64,000 bases of DNA, taken from Margaritispora aquatica (taxonomy: Eukaryota; Ascomycota; Leotiomycetes; Helotiales; Discinellaceae). The stretch's first letter is position 1; each line of letters begins with the position of its first letter. The DNA is taken from NCBI GenBank assembly GCA_007644065.1, contig VJWN01000006.1, positions 62,001 through 126,000 of the forward strand, given 5' to 3'. The translations under genes and the position numbers were made by a program. Under the pieces are notes generated by a model. That model did not search any database and had not been told where the DNA came from. It worked only from the letters and a program-made list of their open reading frames with translations. Of this stretch, positions 56,638 to 64,000 are shown piece by piece.

Positions 56638-58003
56638 TTAAGCGAAGAGAACAGCGGCGAGTCCTGCGGCTGCGGCGAGAATCATGGATCCGGAACCGTG
56701 CAGACTGGCTGCTGAGCCGGTGAATGTGGGTGTGGATGTTGATGCGGTGGGAGTGAGGGTGGCGATTGGGATGCTGGTATGTGTTAGTCAAGATTAAACT
56801 AAGGACTTGGGAAAGGTGGGACTTACGTTGCGTTTGGTGCGCTGCTCGATTTAGGCGAGGCGGTAGGCACGATTGTCACGACGCTGTAAATCACAGTTGG
56901 GACACAGGTCGAGATGGTAATCACGCTGATAGGGTAGGTGTTGGTTGGGAGAGCAGCCTCGACGTACTTGGTGGCCTTGACGGTCACGGTGGTGTTTGAG
57001 GTCGATGAGCTGGATGGGTAGTAGGTGACTGTGCTTGTGGAAGTTGTGGTAGAGGAAAGAGTGGTTGTGCGGAGGACAGAAGTGGTGCGGTATAAAGTGG
57101 ACTTTACAATCGCTGAGGTTGGGATTTCCACAACTGAGCTGCTTGCCTCAATGAATACTGCTCCTGCAGCGGTCTCAGTAGCAGCTGGTGCTTCAGTGGT
57201 TGTTGCTGGTGTGTCGACAACAGCGACGGCCTCTGCGCTGCTTGTAGGTGCGACCTTGGCGACGGCTTCAACAGCTGTGCCTGAGCTTGATCCGAAATTG
57301 CTGCTTGCTGTTGCTGAAACGCCACTACCGACAGTAACTCCCTTGATGACGACAGTCTCGCCATCAATGCTGGTGATCTTGACATCGACGGTGGTGGTTC
57401 CAAAGCCGCTCTGGTTCTCGAAGAAGTTGTAGTCCTTTCGTGTTGTGGCTTGCCATGTGCTTCCTCCGTTTGTGCTGACCTCGAGACTGGTGACTCGCTT
57501 GTTGGCGTTCACGACTTGCATTGAGAACCAGTATGCGGAGACTCCTGACTTGCTAACGACTTGGAGAGGAGTGGTGATGCCGCACTCGACGAAGTCCCAT
57601 GTGATTGGGATGATACCCACGCTTGGGTCGGATAGAGCTGAGAAGGCTGTTGGGAAGAGATCCAAACTTCCACTTGCGCACTCAGGGCACTGGTCCACAA
57701 CCTATAAAATTGTTAGACGAGCTCCAACTCGCACCAAGATTTTCCTACCATAGCAGTGATAGAATTGCCAGCCGGTCCAGTAACCTTCACGCAAGCACCA
57801 CAGTTCGCAGCCGAATCCCAAATAGCACCCGAGAAAGCGGTACCGAACAACCCAGCTGGTAGCGTATACGTGGTGAACATGCAAGTTCCACCTGACAAGT
57901 TTCCTCCATAGAACGTTCCCTTTCCTGAAGAAGATCTCTGGCTCAAGGCCGAGGCATTTGCCAGCGCCAATACGGCGAAAGACACAACTGATTTGGTGAA
58001 CAT
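56638..58003 (-). CDS. expansin-like protein with C-terminal GPI signal
   Basis: Three exons, 58003-57749, 57701-56827 and 56773-56638, encode 421 residues. A signal peptide (MFTKSVVSFAVLALANASA) is followed by a double-psi beta-barrel as in expansins and EglD-type proteins. It is marked by GTFYGGNLSGGTCMF, SGAIWDSAANCGACVKVTGP, VDQCPECASGSLDL and ITWDFVEC. The next about 90 residues (YWFSMQVVNANKRVTSLEVS, WQATTRKDYNFFE) fit the expansin C-terminal beta-sandwich. A long Ser/Thr/Val-rich stalk comes next, and the last exon supplies GSGSMILAAAAGLAAVLFA, a GPI-attachment signal. Expansin-like proteins loosen polysaccharide networks without hydrolysis; wall or surface anchoring via GPI is inferred. 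Splitting of the GPI signal onto its own exon means alternative splicing could yield a free form. Confidence 0.88.
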
Positions 58004-58948
58004 TTTCAAAGATTTGCTGTACGGAAAAAAAGTGTTTGAATGAAAGTAATGACTGGACGAAAGCTGCTGCTTCGGATGAGAACCGGTACTCTGAAAAGAA
58101 TGACAAAGGTGAGGAGCAGAGAAGGTAAGTGGAAACAACGACGATATGAATAAGGTTATGAATATATTGATAGACGTCCAAGATTACACCTACCGGGGAT
58201 CTAAATGAGACGATTTGCCGCCTCACGAGATTTCATCTACTTGATACACATCCCCGCAGGTGCATTGGGGAAAAAGGAGTGCATTCCGAGATGTTTGTTG
58301 TGTTTTGTGCTGGGGGTTGTTGGCGCCCAGTGGGAATATTGCGGCAAACTCATCCTCTCGATGCCCCTTTCAAATTTCATTCAGATTGCCCGCAATTCTC
58401 GCACGGTTGTAGATGAACCTGGATCCTTCTCTTTTTCTCTCTCCACTTTCACTGAGATGAGAATCATCAATCACACTTGTGATGAGGTGAAGCGACTCGC
58501 TGTCTCGACAACTGATGAACACAACAAAGATGAAATCCGCATTGATCTGTGGAAGTGTTTTGCGCCAACAAGTCATCTTGGAAGAGATTCAGTGATGTTG
58601 TGGCCGTGCTCATCGAAAACTGAGACAGTGGCGGCGGCGGGGGGAGGGAAACCTCGGCCTGGCTGTCCTGTCACCAACGAAAACGTCTTTCCAATGGCTG
58701 CATCGAAGAATCAACACCACATCTCATCGTCTTCCAATAGCAGTGCTCCGGCTGAATAGCAATATGCACAACAGCTCGATGATGGGCACATGGTGAGCTC
58801 TTCCATACAGTACTATCAAGTCTAAGTCTTAACCCCGCTCTTTCTATCCACTATACATACATCTTGGCCCCAAGCTTCCCCAGTCTCGACCTATGCACAG
58901 TTGGAGCTCTCCAAAAATAATCATTGCCATGCAAGTGCAGCAATCAAC
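58004..58948. other. divergent promoter region
   Basis: This lies between the expansin-like gene (minus) and the DUF7730-type gene (plus). A plus-strand frame of 184 codons at 58205-58759 has no recognisable domain and is not supported as a gene. Confidence 0.5.
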
Positions 58949-59955
58949 ATGGTCAACCAACTTGTCCTAAAACCAGCAATATGGTGCATCAAAGTATACG
59001 ATGACTACTGGGCCCCCAAACTGCGCAAAGCGCCCGAGATCATGCAAGAGCTCGCAACACACTCACGAGGCGTCACTCCGTTGAGTGCGCCAGTGCCATT
59101 GCCTCGGACACGAAAGCGAGCGCTCACGAACCCTCTGCTGGAATTCGAAGGCGACAAAGGCCTCTCATACAGTATTCGCCGATCGCGACAGCGCAATGAA
59201 GACCAATCCGCCTCAGAATTCATGACCAAATTGCCGCAGGAGATAAGGAACCTGATCTACCGCGAAGTGCTCACGGGCGGAGGTCAAACGCTCGTGCATA
59301 TGCTACCGTGTAATGGGAAACTGGGTCACTGGAGGTGTAGATTGCAGAACGAAGCTGTCCCGTGCGCGGGGCAGAGTCGGAGATGTATGGAGGGTTGGTT
59401 GACATATCGTAATTCGCAGTGGAATTTGGATCATAATGGAAGGTTACAAGCGAAAACAGATGATGGATTGTTGCCTCTACTTATGGTGTGCCGAATGATG
59501 TAGGTTTTACTTAGTGTCTCCTAGCTGTACTAGCGTGGCTAACTCTAATCAGGTATACCGAAGCGATATACATCCTCTATTCTAGCAATACTTTCCACTT
59601 TCACGATCCAGGTGATATACGACATTTGGCTCGAACTATTTTGCCCCAACGATTGAATCAGATTCAGTCGCTTGTGATTGACTGGGAAAGGCCATATAGT
59701 ATCTTCAATAAGTACAACACAATACCAAAGAGAAACCAAAAGGAATATATGCTCTGGTGTGAAGCTTGGGATGTATTGAAGAACATGCAGAATCTACAGC
59801 ATTTGAAGGTAGTATTAAAGAAGCATAAATTCCATGTGCTCCAGGAGAGAAGGGAGAAGATGTGTGAGCCGATGATGGAGATTCAAGGATTGAAGACTTT
59901 CATTTTGAAAGTCCCATGGGACGACCCGACTGATGTAAGACATTTCCATTTATGA
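58949..59955 (+). CDS. DUF7730-type (F-box-like) fungal protein
   Basis: Two exons, 58949-59499 and 59553-59955, encode 317 residues. The intron (GTAGGT donor, CTAATCAG acceptor) splits a methionine codon. The core starts with FMTKLPQEIRNLIYREVLTG, a pattern typical of the fungus-specific DUF7730 family and reminiscent of F-boxes. It continues through HWRCRLQ and SRRCMEGW to LLPLLMVCRMMYTEAIYILY and SSNTFHFHD, then IQSLVIDWERPYSI and LQHLKVVLKK. These families are large in plant-associated ascomycetes and their function is unknown. The ATG at 58949 (MVNQLVLKPAIWCIKVYDDY) is the first usable start. It lies close to a second, broken gene on the opposite strand. Confidence 0.78.
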
Positions 59956-60742
59956 GGTGGTTGGAAGGAGTCGCTTGTGCAACATACATTCGAGAGAGTT
60001 CTCGGCGTTGTAGCAGTGTTACTTGAAAGATGTACAAGAAAATTCGCTAACGCTATGATAGTGGAGTTTCGCTGCCAAAGCACCTTTTAGGGTTGTCATG
60101 GCAATGCCACCTGTAACAGCCAAGGAATGATTCGCTCCCTGTGGTTGTACTCATGTTTTTCAATTTCCAGGAATCACTTGTGTTTGTTGATTATTATTTC
60201 TAATATCATGAACTAACGGCCTTACCATTTTTGAGATATTCGGCATACGAACGACGGACGATTAGTGTTAAAGAATCCAGTAGCATAAGGCTCCGTGATC
60301 GTGGCATATACCAATGGGACTTTGCTATTTTGGCACGGTGGGTGGGAGATATTAGTTCAAAGTGAGAGCTAAGTAGATGCCGTAACCATACGGTTATGAT
60401 GAGGAGCGGACCTGCGCTTGGTACAAGAGGAGATTGAAACTGAAATGACTGATGATGGTATTGAAGGAAGATTGTAAGAGTTTGAGAATGATCTGATGAC
60501 TAGCTAGCTTAGTGACACATATCAAGCTGAGAATATGTACTGTTGTTTGAGCACTTTCTTCCACTTAATGCCATCTTTTTCGCTTAGCTTTCTACCACTG
60601 TGCCACAACTGAACTCTCTTGAATATCTCTGAGAAAGACGTATCATGTTCTCTTGCTCGATTATGTTATATCTAGGCTTGATCTCCTGTAATGTCTCCAT
60701 ATACTAACCAATAGCCATCTATTGACCAAGACTTTCTCCTCC
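59956..60742. other. intergenic, convergent
   Basis: This holds the 3' flanks of two converging genes. A minus-strand patch near 60130-60030 reads GGIAMTTLKGALAAKLHYHS without joining a gene; it may be a relic. Confidence 0.4.
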
Positions 60743-62092
60743 TCAGCACCCTTCACCACAACACCCCAGACCCCTAGACCCAACAACACCATAACCCAAC
60801 CCCTCCAAAATCGCCTCAACCGCCCACCTAACCGCAAAGCCAATCTCTGGATCAACACCCGGTCTGATTTTAGCCTCATGATCACCACCTTCACCTCCCT
60901 CCAACCACTCATGCGTCCTCTCGAAATTCCTCCACGCAACATCATCAAAATACCCCTCGCACTTCCACATCTGGCCCGGCTTCCTCTCGCCTCCCACTTC
61001 GACATCAATATATAGCGCTCTGCCCTCCCTCCGCTTCTTAGCGAGTTGCTTCGTCGTGGGCAGGAAGAGCTTGATGTCGAATTTAGACTGGAGGAGCTTT
61101 TTCGCGAGGGTGATGCTGCCGTAGAGTTCGCGCTTGACTTTGTCTCGTTCGAGCTCGAGACTAGGGTTGATCATATCAGGGGTTTGGGAGAGTTCGTGAG
61201 AGATGGCGAGAAGATGGGCCATTTTGGATTGTGCGAGAGTCTCTAACTCGACGCATGCAGAATTGGGGTTGATATCGTGAAAGCTTGGAATCGTCGCCGG
61301 ATCAGCAAAAAGAAGAAAGCCCTCTACGAAGCAAAACGTCATATCCTCCCGACCTTGAAAGACACCAAGCACGCGACTTTGCAATTCATCAACCAGCTCA
61401 CGATACTGGTGAACTAGCTTCCTACTCGCCGCAGCTAGAACTAAATGACAAATTTCAACTCTCATATTCCCAAATATTGGTAGGGACTGGCGTTTTCTCA
61501 CCTTGCTCCTCAGTCTCAAACTTGCTATCGCGCTTTAGATTGCTGCTCGTCACTTGCTCAAACATTGGCTTCCCACCGCGCTGTACGAGATCTAGATCAT
61601 TCAAAAGAGCTGTCATTCTGAGTGCTTCATCGCAGTCTGAGTCTGGGGTGTGGACTTCCATCGGTGCGCGGTCAACGATCTCTTTGATGTCGCCTTTCAT
61701 GCCATTGGATGATGAGAAGTGTCTATCGATGAGTTTTGGTCGAAGACGATCGAGCCTGACGCTCTTGAGGCAAGTGCTAAGTTGAGTCCCGTTGGTTGTG
61801 ACGTACGTATTTGTGCTCGCGTTGAGGGATTTCATGACGAAGTAGTGATCGGCCTTTGTCGCGGTGAAGGTTGTTAGAGGCAAGAAACCTTTGTCAGCGA
61901 AGAAATAGTCGTCTTGGTAAATGATGTGGACTTTGGATTGTGAGAAGTACCAATTTGATATGTTGATAAGGAAGCATCAAGTGGGTCATCTGCGGAATGT
62001 ATGCTTATCGGGGGGTTGTAGAGGTTGAGTTTGATGTTGTAGAAAGGTAGCTCCGTTGCGATGAGGAGGAGATTATACAACCAGGTCGCCAA
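60743..62092 (-). pseudogene. broken member of a fungal unknown-function family
   Basis: Downstream parts are clear: an exon ending at 61502 and an exon 61440-60743, joined by a 61-base GT-AG intron that restores a valine codon. They contain CEVHTPDSDCDEALRM-type sequence (EVHTPDSDCDEALRMTALLN), LDLVQRGGKPMFEQV and SQTPDMINPSLELERDKVKR. Upstream the same frame reads back through WYFSQSKVHIIYQDDYFFAD to about 61955 and then hits a stop with no ATG. The natural continuation (KLNLYNPPISIHSADDPLDA) lies in another frame, as if one base were lost near 61950-61955. Further upstream an 11-base A/T homopolymer (62091-62101) again separates frames. No ATG opens the combined reading. It is either a genuine pseudogene or carries sequencing errors at homopolymers; a 38-base intron at 61950 is too short to be credible. 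Confidence 0.5.
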
Positions 62093-63321
62093 AAAAAAAA
62101 ATGAATGTGGAATTTACAAGAATTGAACTAGTATTATTGTTAGCCTTAGATGGCATAGTGAATTCATCACACTATCAGGCATATTTTGATCTTGACTTCG
62201 ATATCAAAATGAATTTGCGTTCTGAACGTGGTTGTTAAGCGAAGCGAGCCCCTGGGACCCTCCTCACAATCGAGCAACCATGCCTTCAAACATGATGCAT
62301 ATATGTAAGTCAACACAAACTCTAAACCGCCCTACTGTTCTCATTAGCATTGTATACCCGCCCTGTATGGCCCTAACAAGAGCGCAGGCGCAGCGTGTTG
62401 TATAGAAAACTAACTGAGCATCCTAACCAGAGACTCAAGGTGAGTAATTTGATACACCCGTGAATTTCGTGGTCTTCATCCTAAACGCAAATGGAAAGAT
62501 GAATACTATTATTTAGTCGTGGAAAAAAGAGAGGACCTTCGTAGGTAGGTGGAATAGGAGAATCGCAAGTGAAATCATATCCTCTCCTGGTGTGCTTATT
62601 TGTGACGGCGGTGCGGATACAGATACAAATGCGGATTGAGGTGGAGGATGAGACGTGTGGGTGCTAACTACATATCAGAAAATTCCACCTTTTATGTGTG
62701 TGAGTGTGAAATTTGTGTGTGTTGTCGAGCTTGGTTGATGACACCGGTGGTCGCGCCAGAGGAGAGCCGAATCTATATTTTCAGCAGGTGGATTCGTATC
62801 GACTGTGACGGAAGGATTTCGAGGGAAGATAAAAAATTAGCACTGGACTGGCCAGTCACTGACAAGTCGTTGAGTTTTTGCATTTGAGCAAGAGCGAGAA
62901 TCGATGATAGAGAAGGGAATTCTTTCGACAAGATTGCTATTTTGTTGGACACATATGTCGTGCCGTTGAAAATCGACAATACAAGAGATTAATATGCATA
63001 CCGCTTAAGTCTCAATCTAAGAATATGAGCACGCAAGATATATAGCAGTAGGGAAGATAACTGCACTATTACGATTGACATCAATAGAGTGCAAAATGGG
63101 TAGGGTTCGTGTATTGTCATTATCGTTATATATTTACATGATTAGGTATTAAGAAATCCGCTCAACAACCCCATAATTAAACCTGCAAGCCTTTCAAAAA
63201 TACAACCTCCCAACTACCAAACATTTATTGAAGGAATGACATATATCTATGGTATCATCGCAAGTTGCAGCTCAACTCAAACAACAAGCAAACGAACTTT
63301 CGTCACCAAATGACAGCCAAT
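62093..63321. other. intergenic, no supported gene
   Basis: This lies between the broken gene (its 5' side) and the 3' end of the rhodopsin gene. Only short frames without features are seen. Confidence 0.5.
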
Positions 63322-64000
63322 CTAGACATTGGTGGTATTGTTGACCCCAGTGCCGATCGGAGCGGCACCAGTGGTGGTGGCAGTGTTGTCACCAACTGGT
63401 CCACCCGAGAGTCCGTGGTTGGCATGCGGGTTCTTCTCGTTCTGGTTGATGTAGGAAGCACCGATAGGGTCATTATAATCGCGAATGTGAAGACCAAGCA
63501 CAGCAGGATCAATGTTGCGGTGACCCCAAAGAAGGAGGGCACCAAATCCTGGCTTGGCTAAAACATCAAGAGTAGCATAGAAAGCAGCCTCGGAATCTGG
63601 AGAGATGACGTTTCCTCCCTCAGACAGTCCCCAAGCAATGGGGTAGAGGAACCAGAGGAAGATGGTCAGGCCACCGCAGGACATGTAGGTTCGCGAGACC
63701 TCGGGGCCAATGTGGCGGGCGTGAATGCGGCCAACCCAGAGGAGCTCGTAGGCAATGAAGAAGAGGGCGAACATGGCGAAGACGAAGTAGCCCCACTTGT
63801 AGGACGAGGCGACGAGAGCGCCGACGAGACCGGTGACGATCATGATTTCGTCAATAAGGATTGTATACATGATCGTTGGCCATGGCAGACCAGCTGTGAG
63901 GAGAATGTCCAAAAGAAGGAGCTGTCATACATTAGGGACCGTTTTAAATTGTCGTTGGAGGAAGAACTTACTGGTGTTGTCACGAACCAATCGATGTATC
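63322..64000 (-). CDS. fungal rhodopsin (microbial type), 3' part
   Basis: The gene runs off the right edge of the window; its 5' exons are missing. The visible parts are an exon tail at 64000-63972 and the final exon 63921-63322, separated by a GTAAGT...ACAG intron. The spliced reading gives (R)YIDWFVTTP then LLLLDILLTAGLPWP, matching the third helix of bacteriorhodopsin-type proton pumps, with the Arg, the proton-acceptor Asp and the donor Asp all in place. The seventh helix reads ATLDVLAKPGFGALLLWGH and keeps the retinal-binding lysine. This separates it from Hsp30/Yro2-like opsin-related proteins, which lack that lysine. The C-terminal tail of about 60 residues is Gly/Asn/Thr-rich and cytoplasmic. 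The expected role is a light-driven proton pump or photosensor in the plasma membrane (CarO/Leptosphaeria rhodopsin-like). Confidence 0.92.

Noticed and set aside
58205..58759. 184-codon plus-strand frame
   Set aside because: It lies in the divergent promoter of the expansin-like and DUF7730 genes, has no recognisable motif and no supporting splice or leader features.
63322..63912. Opsin-related protein of the Hsp30/Yro2 type
   Set aside because: The retinal-binding lysine is present in LDVLAKPGFG, unlike in those proteins.

Overview
The window is nuclear DNA of a filamentous ascomycete fungus. The genes are interrupted by short introns of about 50-105 bases, mostly GT-AG with a CTAAC-type branch point. 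The recognisable products are typical of Pezizomycotina: TFIIF alpha, Cwc26/Bud13, a fungal rhodopsin, a cutinase, an expansin-like protein, a GH53 galactanase and a DUF7730-type protein. The mix of secreted plant-polymer enzymes and the family flavour suggest a plant-associated fungus, possibly Leotiomycetes; that placement is inference. There is no sign of a prokaryote, virus or plasmid.

Layout. 1-9 kb: a JmjC/cupin-like protein (minus), a five-exon sterol-type glycosyltransferase (plus) and a proline-rich unknown. 9.9-16.6 kb: a gene-poor stretch full of (CTAC)n, (GAGCT)n, (CTGG)n and similar simple repeats, holding one small unknown gene and an intact 383-bp TA-flanked terminal-inverted-repeat element (MITE). 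16.6-21.5 kb: an unknown three-exon gene, a Ser/Thr-rich probable GPI protein and a cutinase. 22.5-30.5 kb: core RNA-metabolism genes, namely Cwc26, TFIIF alpha and, divergently, a large PAP/TUTase-like nucleotidyltransferase. 31.5-38.3 kb: a 64-residue six-cysteine secreted protein, a GH53 galactanase and an MDR oxidoreductase, with a long unassigned interval between the last two. 39.3-41.9 kb: two homologous RING-H2 genes, head to head. 42.6-51.3 kb: a large basic low-complexity protein, a dienelactone hydrolase, a METTL24/FkbM-like methyltransferase and a small hydrophilic protein. 52.6-64 kb: an acyltransferase-3 protein, a small four-helix membrane protein, a GPI-type expansin-like protein, a DUF7730 protein, a broken gene and the 3' part of a proton-pump-type rhodopsin that runs off the end.

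The genes do not form an evident pathway or biosynthetic cluster. The features most worth a second look are the nucleotidyltransferase whose catalytic domain is interrupted by about 450 residues containing two similar helical segments, the head-to-head RING pair, the MITE whose arms differ by C/T transitions, two probable GC-AG introns, the tiny cysteine-rich secreted protein, and the frameshifted gene near 62 kb. All exon boundaries were worked out by hand from reading frame and splice signals; each given model closes to a whole number of codons.
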